Shown one piece after another: positions 23,401-36,972 of a DNA stretch of 64,000 bases (its first letter is position 1; each line of letters opens with the position of its first letter). Source of the DNA: Notamacropus eugenii (lineage: Eukaryota; Chordata; Mammalia; Diprotodontia; Macropodidae). The DNA is taken from contig NC_092875.1 of NCBI RefSeq assembly GCF_028372415.1, positions 185,170,522-185,234,521 of the forward strand. Reading direction: 5' to 3'. The position numbers and the translations under genes are program-made. The notes beneath the pieces are model-generated. The model was given only the letters and a program-made list of their open reading frames with translations, did no database searches and was not told the origin of the DNA.

Positions 23401-26400
23401 TCCCTGTCAGAGCATCTACTCTCTACCTCCAAATCTCTACCACACATTCACTTCTGATGCTCTTAACAAGAGAGAGGCCATCCCTGCCATTGCACTGAAC
23501 AGCTCTTTCTAATGTGATCAATGACCTTTAAACTGCAGAATCTAAAAGCCTGTTTACAGTCTTCATGCTCTTTGACCTCACTATAGATGATGACGATGAT
23601 GATGATAGCCAACACTTATACAGTACTGACTATGTGCTAGGCATCTGCTAAGCACTTTACAAACATCGTCTCATTTGATCCTCACAACAAATGATATGTG
23701 TATATGTGTAAATGTACATGTGTGCATGTATGTATATTTGTATAGATATGTAGGTTGTATGAACACATGTATTTGTGTTGTGTACCATATGCCTTATGAA
23801 TATGTGTTCACAAGTGTGTATATGCATGTGTACTGGGTGGATATATATGTGCGTAGCTGTGGTGTATGTGTTATATATAGATACATGAATATGTGCAGAA
23901 GCATATTGTATGTATGTGCATGTAAGCATGTAAATGTATGTGCACTCATGTATAAATGTATTGACATAATATATGTGCCTATGTGCATGTGATTATATGT
24001 ACATGCATGTATTGTGTTGCCCATATGTATGTATATATGCTTTGTATACCTATGTGTATATACACATATTATATGTATAAGCAAATATGTATATACATAT
24101 ATTACATATATGTCTGTAAATGCACATGTGTATAGACAGGTATGTGTACATGTATACATATACCTATTGTATGCATGCCTGTATGCAGGTATATAAACAC
24201 ACACCTGCATACATGTATGTAGGTATATGTGTATATTATACGTAAGTAGCTTTTATTGAGAGGTAAGTCAATTGTATATACATTATTCAATTGATTAGAT
24301 CATATAATGTTTGTGAGAATTTTAAAAGAAACAATATTTTAAGAATTATAATTTCTAAGGGGGAAGAAAAACATTCCAAATACATTTCTGTTACAGAAGA
24401 TACACTTGAGAAATGACAGAAATGCTTAAAACTAGGAAGCATGTGATCTCTTTGGAAATCAAATTACACTCTAGTGGCAAAAATGGAAAACTAACTTAAG
24501 AAAGTGATTATTGATCCCCATTTTACAGATGAGGAAGCTGAGGCAAACAGTTTAAGTGGCTTGCTCAGGGTCATCCAGCTACTAAGTGTCTGAGGCTGCA
24601 TTTGAACTGGGGCCCAGTGAGAGCATCCACTGCTCTACCTAGCTGCCCCAGTAGCAAACCTAAATCACGTTTGATACTGCTGACAGTTTCTTCTAGTCTC
24701 CAAACATCTATGACAGTATACAATATCATGAGTCTCCTAACCCTCTACCTACTCCTTTCTGTCTCTTTTGCTGGCCATTCATCTTCCTCCTGAAATACAT
24801 GTATGAAAGTCCCCTAAAATGATGCCTTTGACCTTCTGTCCAAAAGAAAAAACATCCATGGCTATGGCCATATAACTGAAAAACTTAACAACTAACATGT
24901 CCAACAATTAAAGGACGGGAAGTACAAATCATGGCATATTAGTGTAATACAATTATATGCTACCACAAAATTTATGTGTATATAGAATACAAGGAAACAT
25001 GGAAAGACTTGAAGAATATCAACAAACAAGCAAAAGAAAAAGCACCACTATTAAAAAATAAAAGATAACAAGGCACAAAGAAATAGCACTTGAGATGAAT
25101 TTGACGGGCACACAAGGTAAATCTATTTTCTGTCTATTTCTTTTTTATAGGATCACAGAATTAGGGCTGGAAGAGGGTTGAAATGGCATTTTTCTGGAAG
25201 ACTGACCCTGACAGAAAAGTGTGAGGATGACCATTCAACCCCAAGGAAAGAGGCCCAAAGTACCATATTAGTTCAGAGGGATAAGAGGTCCAAAAGGGTT
25301 AGGTGACTTGCCCAATATCACATCAGTAGTAAATGGAAGAGAGATGGGATTTGAACCCAGGTCCTCTGACTCTTTAATCCAGGAGTCTTCCCATAGTTCC
25401 ACATATTTATTGACTGTATTTTGTTAAAATGTATAGTCTAAATTATCACCAACTAAATTAAAGATAAATTTGCATAATATTTATCTATGCACAATTAATC
25501 CCAATTGAGTTTAATACCTCCCACCTTATAGAATAGTTGTTATAAATATGTGCAAAATTCAGCAAATGGGCTAAAAATGAAAAAAGTAAAGCAGGATATT
25601 AATGTTTTCTTTTTGTCTATCTGATTGGTAGAGAAATGTTTCAAATCAGAGGGCTTTGGTTGGAAGTTGATCCCATTTTGGGTAAAGTCATTGGTTGATT
25701 GGTGCCCGCTATAGCTGGGTGTTAATAAGTGTTAATAGTGTTAATAAGAAACTCTTCACATCAAATTCAACATTAAAAAATAGCTGAGGGAGGGAGTAAG
25801 AAGGATTACGAGTTATGGAAGTCTGAGACAGTTAAGAAAGAAGCTCACTGAACTCAGTGAGCCTAGTACATGTTCTATGGTAGGTCTACCCCAGAAAAGT
25901 TATCAGCAGTTCACTTATGATTCACAGACCATATGTAATCTTCTTTTCTTTGTATTATGTTTACCTACATACATATACTTCTTCCCAACACAATGTAGGC
26001 TGCTTGAGGAGAAAAGCATTCAGGTTTTGGGGGAGGTTTTTTGTATCCCCAATACAGTGCCTGTTGTTCAGTTGTTTTCAGTCATGCTTAACCCTTCTTG
26101 GCCCCATTTATGGTTTTCTTGGCAAAGATACTAGAGTGGTTTGTCATTTCCTTCTCCAGCTAATTTTACAGGTGAGGAAACTGAGTCAAACAGAGCTAAG
26201 TGGCTTGTCCAGGGTTACACAGCCATATTTGAACTCAGGGAGATGTCTTCCTGACTCCTGGCCCAGCACTCTATCAACTGAGCCATCTAGCTATCTGTGG
26301 CACACAGCAAGTCCTTAATAAATACTTGCTGATTGAGTCCTAGGGTATAAAGTTTGAATGACACTATATCAAGAGTTTTTAACCAAGGGAGTGTAATCCT

Positions 26401-29400
26401 GATTTTTTTTAAAAAATTTATAACCATATTTCAACAGTTTCCTTTGTAATTCTATGTGTTTATGCATTTAAAATCATTATTCTGAGAAGGGGTCCATAGA
26501 CTTTACCACAATACAGAGAGTTAAGGACCCCTAGACCATAGATGTTAATCAAAAGGGATGTGAAAATTACAACTGAAAGTATCTGTTCCCATAATATACA
26601 TATACAATAAGGATCTATGATTTTTTTTAATCATGTTGAACTCCATCCACCAATGCAGATTACAACAGTCTATAAATCAGTAAATAAGTCCTAGGGTGTT
26701 ACATGAATCACATAAAGGTTAAATGACTCAACTTGCTAATAAATGCCAGTGAAGTCACCTAGTAGGTTGTGCCATGGACTTGGATTTAGGAATTCAGGGG
26801 CCACCTCAGATACTTATTAGCCATGTGATCTCTGGTAATTCACTCAACCTCTTATGCCTTAGCTTACTCCTCTGTAAAATGAGGGCAATGGCCCTGACGA
26901 CTTCAAGGGTCTCTTCCAATCTATGATTTGATGAATTCAGGTCTTTCTGATTGAAGGTCAGCACTCCATTCACTATGTCAAACGGTCTATGTTATCAACA
27001 CTATAACCAAGGAACACTATATACTGTTAAGAGGATAAGTCATAATATTTTAAAAGCTCTACTTCTAAGTATTAGTAAAGCCTTTCAATATTTTATTCTA
27101 CCTTTAAGAACCAATTTAAAGTGACTTTGATCTGATATGCCCTAGAACCAAAATTATACAGATCAAAAAAACAATCATTTTGAAATCTTGCAAAATGCCA
27201 TTCAAAACATGGAGCTAAATTCCTCAAGTAAATTTCACCAAAAACTTCTGAGGGCATTAAAGAGTGCATGAAAGCCTTTTGTTCTCAAATATTATCCCCC
27301 TGCTGAAAGTGCTTTGGAATCTTATCTGAGTTAAGCAGTGGTAATGCTTCAAAGTTAAAACCAAACTAAATATTATCTTCTTATTTTGGAAAATATTAAG
27401 TCCTTTAAAACTTCCAGCTCTTTCATTCTTTCATCTGTAGGCCTCCTTTTAATGTGTTTCTGACTTGTATACAAATTTAGGTGCATATAACAAAGAGTCA
27501 TAACCAAAAAAAGACAACTTTCCTAAATCCTTAATTACATGCCCATAAGACAGTTTTTCACTTTAAAAGGTGGGGGGGAGGGAAGAGGGATTTGCTTCTG
27601 ACAGGAGTCTATGTGCAGAAATAGAGAGCGCTCCGTGTTCAAAGCCCATAGGACCATATAAAAGAAAAGGAATTTTGAGTGGGGATAAATCAAAAACTGT
27701 AACAGAAACTATAACAGGTCTATCTAGTACTAAATATGTACTACTCATAATAAATTAATCTTTAAAAAGCTATGCAATAGTGTCAACTTCATTTTATTAA
27801 TGCTAAGTGAAATTTAATGGAGATTTTTGAGCATTCCTATTATTTCCAAAGAAACCCTGTTTCCCTTGACAAAAATAATAAAGATGGGCAACTGTCATTA
27901 GCTGTAAGGTCTATCAGCCACCCTTCATCATTAATTTTACAAATAAAGAACAAGTTAAATATAACTATTCGGGGCAGCTAGGTGGCACAATGGATAGAGC
28001 ACTGGTCTTTGGACTCAGATGGACCTGACTTCAAATCCAGCCTCCAACATTTGACACTTGACTAGCTGTGTGACCCTGGGCAAGTCACTTAACCCCCATT
28101 GCCTTGCCAAAAAAAACCCAAATATCAAGCATTCAATAGGTTAATAATCATGGTAAATCTATTTTAATATTTAATTATCTAAATGTAAAATTTAAATTAA
28201 ATAAATTTAATATTAATATAAATGTACATTTAAAATTGAATTTTAAATTTAAATATTTAACATTTTTAAAAATGTAAATAAATACTAGATTACACTGAAC
28301 CTGATAGTCAAATCACTGCATTTAATGGCCCTGAACTACTCCCCTCCCAGTGATTATGCAATTCAATCTGTGAGAGGAAGGAAAAAAATAATTTATATGT
28401 TTTTGAGAGAATTATATTTTAAAGGTGAAAGAAAAAATCTTCCCCCATTATTCCCTTACCTGGTTTCATTTTTTTTCCCTCTCTTGCTCTATCACTCCTC
28501 AAAAAAGGAAAAAGAAAGAAAACCCTATCCTTAAAAAGACTTACCTTGCAAATATGGACACAAATATTTGAGGGAAAGATTAATCTGCATTCCATTACAA
28601 TCTAATTATTGTAACACTTTCACAATTATGCCTCTACTCCATTAGGAAACTGGCATAGTAATGCCTTTGCTATTTAGTGACTTTAGTTTTGTGATGGCCT
28701 TAAGACTAGTCCTAGTTGTTTATAGATGGCAGAGGGATGGCCAAGAGCATCAAAACATCGGAGCAAAGCAGACACCAACCAGAGGAAAGGAAGGACTTCG
28801 AGGTAACTTTCCGGATTCTAGCTGATACATGCGCAGGTAGACATCCACCTGTGGAGTAGAGTCACTGACAAAACGAATGACTTTCAGGGCGTGCAGGACG
28901 TCTGTGTACTGCTCCTTCCGATACATCATGACCTGAGCATGAGATTCATGGTAAGGAGGCAGGATTCCTAGGAGAGAGGAGAAAGCCAGGCAGTAACCCA
29001 AACCCTTCTTATCTAATGAAGGCGCTGCTAGGAGAAGAAAGCCATGAAAACAAAAAAGCTAGCTTGGTCCATACAAAAGAACCACATTTATAACTGTGGA
29101 GGATCACTCTTAGGAGGTTATCTACAAGAATCCATTTTTCCTATTCTTAAAGCACTGAGGCATTAATTAATAACATCATTGCTGGTATAAGCTTGAAATT
29201 ACATGACACCAAAAAGATCACATGCAAGCTCCCTGAGGACAGGGACTGCCCTTGGCCTCTTTTGGTATTCCCAGTGCTTAGCACAATGCACCTGGCACAC
29301 AGTAGGTGCTTAATAAATACTGATTGATTGACATATTCATAGGATCATAGATTTAGAGTTGGAAGGGGCTTTAGAGGCTATCTAACCCATATATATCATT

Positions 29401-32400
29401 TAATGGGTGAGGAGTCTGAGGTACTGATAGGTTCAGGTGGTTTGCTGAAGGTCTCATAGGTCAAAAGAGGTAGAGCCAGACTCAAAGTCAGATTCTTTGA
29501 CTCCAAATATAACACTCTTTTCATCTAACTAACCAACAAAAATTAAACACCCACTATAGACAAAGTGTGCTGGACATTAGGGGGAACAAAACCAAAAACA
29601 GAGTATTCTTTTTTCAAAAGGATCTTACAGGATATGACAAATGAGCATATACAGGATAATCTGAGGAAGCAAGAGAAAGCATTTACAGCTGGAGGCCATT
29701 TACAGCTACAGTAAGAGATAGTATATAAGCTGAGCCTTGAAGGAAGCTAGAGATTCCAAGAGATGGGGGAAAAGTACATCAAAGGCATGGGATTAGGCTG
29801 TGAAAAGGCATGGAGAAAGAAGATAGAATGTTGAGTCTGGGTCCCCCAAGGAAGCCTGCTGAGGCTTGAATGTGTGTTTCATGGGGAATGATGTACAAAA
29901 AGCCTGGAAACTTAAGATGACATCAGACTATGACAGGTTTTAAATGCCAAATAAGGAATATTTTTATATTTACATATATATAACAGATTGCAAATCTTAT
30001 ATATGATATATTTTATATATTAAATATTTATACTTATTTTATTAAATGCCAAGTAAGGAATATTTTATCCTAAAGACAATGGGGAATTATTAAAGATTCT
30101 TGGGATTTTAAGGGAATGTAATGGTCAGATCTGAGCATTAGGGAAGTTATTTTGGCAGTTATGTAGAAAATGAATTAGAAAGGAGAGATTAGAGCCAATT
30201 CAATTAGGAATAATCTAGACAAGCATGAAAAGTGTCTGAACTTTGGTAGTGGTAGATGGAGAGAAGGGGGATAGGTACAAGGTTTGTTATGCGAGCAACA
30301 ATTAGACTTAGCTTCTGATTAGGTATGTAGAGCGATGAAAAGAGAGGAGTCAAAGATGAATCCAAGCCTATGAGCCTAAGTGACTAGAAGGATGGTGGTA
30401 CTCTCCACAAAACTGGAAAGTTAAGAGGAAGGACAGGCTTAAGATTTTAAAATTCTTGAATATGGTATTTTATACTGTTTTCTCCAATTTTTCTTTTGGT
30501 CTTCTATTCATATATCTTAATCTTTGAAAGTGGTTTTATATATACATAATATATACTATAATATATATACATATATTTAATAAGGTTATCATTTCCTTCA
30601 GAGCAAAATTCAGGTGTTTCTCTTCAAATACTGAGCATGGAAAATCCATGACAGTGTTATAAGAAATAACAAATATGAAGATTTCAGAGAAAGACTTATA
30701 TGAACTGATGCAGAGGGAAGGAAGTAGAATCAAGGGAACACAGTAAAAGACAGGCAAACTCAAATCAACTGCAATAATCAATCCTGATCCCATAGAACAT
30801 ATTAGGAAAACACATTTTCCAGAAGCACATTAGTGCACCACTGGTGGAGTTATAAATTGGTCCAAACATTCTAGAAAACAATTTGCAGTTATACAAAGAA
30901 AGTGAATAAAATGGCCTTGCCCTTTTATACAAAGATCCCACTGCTAGCTATATATACCAAGAAAATCAATGACTTTAAAAAATGTTCTCAAATATAGTAA
31001 AATATTTTAGCCCATCCGTTGGGGAATGACTAAACAAGGTATGTGATTTGCTCAGGGTCACAGAGCCAGTAAATATCTGAGGCTGGATTCGAACTCAGGA
31101 AGATCAGTCTTCCTGACTCCAGGCCCCAGACTCTATTGACTGAGCCATCTAGTAGCCCTTTAATGAAACATTACTGAACTATAAGAAATATATGATGAGT
31201 ACTTAGGAACATGCAAAGACATATAATGTGAAGTAAAATAAAAGCAGAACTTGGAAATATATATATATATACACACACAATGTCTACAATAATGTAAATG
31301 AAAAGAATAAAATAATACAATCAATACACAATGCCATCAATTTATAGTGAATAGGCTTGGCTCCCAAGAAGAGATAAAACTATACCCCCAACTCCTTTTC
31401 TGCAGAAGTGGAGAATAAGGGGTATTGAAATCCTACATATAATGATGGACCTATTAGCTATGTTGGTTATGTTGGCTGAACTGGGTTTTTTTCTCTTTTT
31501 AAAAATATTTTCATTATAAGGGATGACTTTTTAGAAGAGGGAAAGAGACATATTGGAATATGTAGGTGATGTAAAAATAAACGCTATGAAAAAAATTATC
31601 CAAAAATATTTTCTTCTCTTAGTATATAAAAGTAGAGGTCTACAGGGAGCCAAAATTTGCTTATGCTATGTTGTCATTTTGTCAATTGTTGTTGAGTAAA
31701 TGTTTGTCCTTCTTAGAGTTAAAGGGTCAATGATGAAGATGATATATCAGGAACTGGTGTTGGTATATGAAATAAAAGCCAATAATAAAAAGAAACTGAA
31801 AGGAATGAAAGACAATATGGTAGAGAAGAAATAAGAAGAAGAAATAAAATTGGCCAGGGTACACCAGGACCTGGGTTCTACTCCTGGGTCTGTCATTAAT
31901 TAGTTGTGTAATCCTTGGCAAGGGACGAATCATTTCTTCAGTTTCCTTACACCTCTGAAAGGGAACCATGGTGCCTTCAAATTCCAAATCTGTGATTCTA
32001 CTTTTGACCACTATGGGCAATCATTTTCTGGATGTTCCTATGCCTGATATAATCTTCATTCACCCTACTCACCTGTGACATTTTATCAAGTTGTGATTAA
32101 GCCAAAAAAATACTAAAGAAGTATTTTTTAAGTTTGGCTTAATACAGATTAAAAAGCTTCATTTGAACTCCATCATAATACCAACAGGGCAGATGACTTC
32201 CCTAAGTTAACCCCCAAACCTCTAATCCAAATGCCCACCCACCCCACTCCCACACACACAAAGTACTATTTGTGTATAGATAGTAAGGCTGTTAAGTGCT
32301 GAGTCTTTACTGTCTCTTTTGTAGCTTAACTCAAATTAGAGAAACCTTCATGAAGAAGAAATATCAGTCTTTGGATAACGAAAAATCTATCCTTTGCAGA

Positions 32401-35400
32401 GAGAGTTGAGTCAGCCTGTCTGGTAAATAGTGAGACATTTCTCCATCTACGACTTAAAACACATGAAAAAGATGTTTCCACCCCAAATATGTATTTTCTA
32501 CATATTTCCTATGTGTTCATAAATTAGACTTGGGAAGGGGCATTTCTTTCAGCTTTGTAAGTAATTGATTTTATGACAGAAAATGAGGGTCCTAATCTTT
32601 CTGGTCTCTGACAAGACTCTGGGCAGGCATGATATTATCCATCATTGAGTCAGAAATAATAACAATAGTGTACTGTTCTGAAATTAATTACCACTTGGCC
32701 CAGAAATGTACTAGTGATGTCTGTCACTTGCCAAAATTTCTGTTACTGTCTGTCATTCACAAAGATGTCATACACCCAGCACTCTTGAGTAACTAAATCT
32801 AACAGTGATTCTTCTTTCAAAGGCCTGACAAAATACAAACTGAACATTTCCTGTTTTATTAACACTATGTACCAGAATCTAAAGATTATAATTCCAGTCT
32901 CCTCCAAGATTTTCCAACACTATTGCCAATTATTTCATCTTCTTCATAGAATTCTACTTCCTTCAGCTTACAGTTAGCAAGGGGAAGGGTAGATGTTCTA
33001 TAAATCTAACAGTGGTAAGAGTTCATGAGCACAACTTGGCCTTGGAGGAATTCTCTCAGGGCAGTGGAAAGAGTGGGGCAGCTAGATGGCACAACAGATA
33101 GAATTGTGGTGCTGGAGTCTGTGAGACTCATCTTCCTGAGTTCAAAGCCATCCTCAGACACTTACTAGTTATATGACCCCAGGCAAGTCATGTAGTTCTC
33201 AGTTTCCTCATCTGTAAAATGAACTGGAGAAGGAAATGGCAAATCACTCCACTATCTTTGCCAAGAAAACCCCTAATGGGGTCACAAAAAGTCAAACACA
33301 ACTGAAAACGACTGTACAAGTGAAGACTGACAGATTTATAAGGAGAAGCTAAGTTAGAATTTTGGCTCATTTTACTACCTATGTAACTTTGGTAAGTTAT
33401 TTAACTTCTCTGGGCTTTAATTCTTCATCTGTAAAATACAGGTGGACAAATTAGATGACCTTTGATGTCCCTTTTAGCTCAATATCTATAAGCCTAGTCA
33501 TTACTTACAGTTTTATGAAAGAACCCTTCTTGCACAAGGAGCAGACTGCCTTTAAAGTTCTACCCTCCCATTCAGTCACTGAAGATCCAGGACTTATAGT
33601 CCTGGAAGAGTCCCAAAAGTATATCAAGGATCAAAACTGTTTACTATACTTCAGGCAGGAAAACATTCCTCTCACTAAGAAGAAAACTAGCCAGCTCCCT
33701 AAAGACTTTGGCACCAAGCAACCCCTGGCACCTAATGAAGCAGTTGAAATATTCTACAAGTTATCTTAGTGCCCAACATCTCCCAAGGTTAAGTTTCTTG
33801 CAGCCCTTTGAAGTCCTACCTAAAAGCACCTTCCACACGAAGCCTCGGTACATGGATGGGAGAGGGAACCGCTGACTAAATGTACAAAGTTTCTCAATGT
33901 CTAGAAGAGGAGAAAAACAAAAAAAGAATTAGAATGAGACTTAGATGAGGTTGATAACAATGAAAGAAGGGATTTGGTTTTTTTGAACAACTGAGAATGT
34001 AATAACCCATTTTCTCAGATAAAGAGATATTATTTGGACAACTAGTGATGGAACTAAGAATTTCTGTACTCAGGGCAGATATTACAATGAACACCAGTCC
34101 AATTGTGTGTGTACATTCAGGGCAGACACAGATCCCAGTTGACTACAAGGTCACTGCTGTGGAGGCTGCCCAACTCTCCCCCTAGAAGAATTGATCTTCT
34201 TGTAGCTTCCTTTGTAAATTAATTATTCATGACAATTAGTTGATAAGATCAATGTTTTCTTCAAATCTGGCATCCAAGAAAACTGATTTTTTGGGGGTAA
34301 ACTGGAGTAGTAACCCTTAGAGAAAATCTGAGATCCCTGAAGTTCACCTTCCTGGCAATCCATGACATTTCCAACTGAGCTCTGCTGACCAACTCTCAGT
34401 TTCTTAGGCTATCATACACTCTGAAAAACCTCCAGGGCAAAACTTGGGAAAAAGACAAAATCCTTTAGGATCAGGAAGACAGAAGTATCTCCAGGAAGCT
34501 CTCTAATAGAACAAAAGGTGTACTCTTCTTTTCCTTGCCTTGTTCCCCACCCTAATCTATACAACACTCCACAACAGGAGAATCAAGGGTAGAATCTGAG
34601 CCAAAAATCTCATTCACCCTGTTCTAAGTCTACTTCTGTGGTCAACTAAATCTAAGAGAGTCCACATGAGGCAGTGCAAAGAGAACAGCAGTGGGTGTCA
34701 GGAAAACTGAGTTTTAACCCCCACTCTGCCCTTCAATGTAAGATCTTAAAAAAGGTCTTCTACTTACCCTCTCTGGGCCTCTCATATTGCCCAAATAGAG
34801 TTAATTACTACTTTCTGCAAACCACTCAGAGAGTTAGTATTATATAAGATCAGAGATGCAAGGAAGTCTTTTGAAATTTTTAAAGCACTGAAAAAATGTA
34901 AGGTATAAGTAGTGTTGTTTGTCTTGGTCTATACCAAAGGTTCATGAACTTGTTTCTTTACTAAACTATTTTTATAACAGTTATTTCACTATAATTTGTT
35001 TCTTTGAAAGTCTACATATTTTATTTTATGCATTTAAAAGCAATATTCTTTGAAGAGATCCATAGACTTTGCAAGAGTATCCAATAAGTCCAACACACAC
35101 ACATACACATATTAAGAATTCTTAGTCTATAAAAAAACCATGCACATCAATGCTGCTTGGATAGGATCTGAAATGACATGTGATACATTGGATTTACTAC
35201 TTCAAAGTCACCACAAGAGTTACTACAAATTCACATTGTTATTGCGAACTTATATTACATATTTACAAGCAAAATACCAAATCTCCCAAGGAAAAAAGAA
35301 AAAATCAAAAGAGAGAGCACCAAAAGTAAATAAATACTTGGGAAAATGTTCAACATCACTAGTAATTGTGTAGGGGGAGGTAAAAGGAAACTGTGTCTCT

Positions 35401-36929
35401 CTATCTCTTCCAGGTTAGAAGTGTAGCAGTTACTCATGAATGTGATCCCACTGTTACTCAGCATGAAACTTTGACCTGCTCTCTTTCCAGTCTGCACCAG
35501 TCTGCCTCTCCTTAGGCAGCCCAAAGGCCCCTGCTCCCAAGTAAATGTCATATTGTTGCCACACTTAGCACAGACTCCCAATTAACCTTCACTCTACTAC
35601 AGATTTAAATTCCTGAGCTCCTAAGATCCACCAGCCTCAACTTCCTAGTTGGACTATATTATAGTCCATAGACTGGACATGTCTATGTCCAGCAACACAA
35701 CTACATACAAATTAAAGTATTGTGAGGTTGAATCTCATACCCATGTAACTAATAAAAACATGTGTGTGTGTTCATCCTTTGTTGGCAAAGACCATGCCAT
35801 CAGAGAAATAATGACATGACTTGCACTTGACTTTGTTTTGAGTGAGGGAGGGCTGTGCACGTCACCAGCCTCACTTCTCTTCCAGAGCCATCTGAATCCA
35901 GTGACCAGATATTCATCAGGATGACTGAAGATGACCCAGGACGAGGCAATTGGGGTTAAGTGACTTGCTCAAAGTCACACAGCTAGTGAGTGTCAAGTGT
36001 CTGAGGTGAGATTTGAACTCAGGACCTCCTGACTCCTGCACTGGTGCTCTATCCACTGTACCACCTAGCTGCCCCTAACAAAAATAAGTAGAAATGATAA
36101 AGCCCCATGCTAGTGTGACTCTGAGGCAGCTAGGTGGTACAATGGATAGTGCACTGGACTTGGAATCAGAAAGACTCATCTTCCTGAGTTCAAATCTGGT
36201 CTCAGACACTCACTAGCTGTGTGACCTAGGCAAGTCACTTAACTCTGTTTGCCTCAGTTTCCTCATCTGTAAAATAAGCTGGAGAAAGAAATGGCAAATT
36301 ACTCCAGTATCTTTGCAAAGAAAACCCAAAAATGGGGTCATGAGGAGTTGAATACAACTAAAATGATGTAGTAACCATGACTGGGGCAAGGACAGGGATG
36401 AAAAATGCTCATTTTTTCATCTATGACTGGTGACTGTACAAATTAGAACAGTCTTAGAGAGGAGGTAGCCATCTGCCTGGGGATTACTCTACCAGATTCA
36501 CAGGATCACATACGGGCAACACCCAAGCAAGAATCATAAAACTAGTCACATCCTTGAATCAGTAACCCTACTGCAGGGTACAGCCCAAGTGGAAAAAAAG
36601 TAAAGACCAATTTTACAAAGATGTTTTCAGCTATATTATACACATGGTTGGGGTGAAGGGGTGCTATGTTTGGTTTTGGGTTTGTATGTGTGTTTTAATT
36701 TCATCAATATGGGGAATTTCTAGCAAGGAAATGTCCTTTACCAATTCAGCCTGAGAAATCATCTGTAATTTGTAATCCTAAGGCAGAAGAGTATCAGATA
36801 AACAGTGTATGTCAGATAAACAGTGTATGCCAGAAAGAGAACCTTTGAGAAGGGTTTTCTTGACTTCACAGCTGTCCATCTACACATAATGCCACACTTA
36901 TTGTCTCTCATTATGGCTGTCTTACAAAA

Positions 36930-36972
<43 letters not shown>

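Noticed and set aside
23657..24290. Several ORFs of 60-138 codons rich in Tyr, His, Cys and Ile
   Set aside because: They come from the TG/TA tract, are open on both strands at once, and have no domain.
25877..26318. Plus-strand ORFs ending with [18 protein letters not shown] text
   Set aside because: This text is the translation of a reversed MAR1 SINE and recurs wherever the SINE occurs (also 16415 and 46002).
27974..28118. A functional tRNA gene in the SINE head
   Set aside because: The head is only tRNA-like, is followed by the SINE body, and the same sequence recurs throughout the window.
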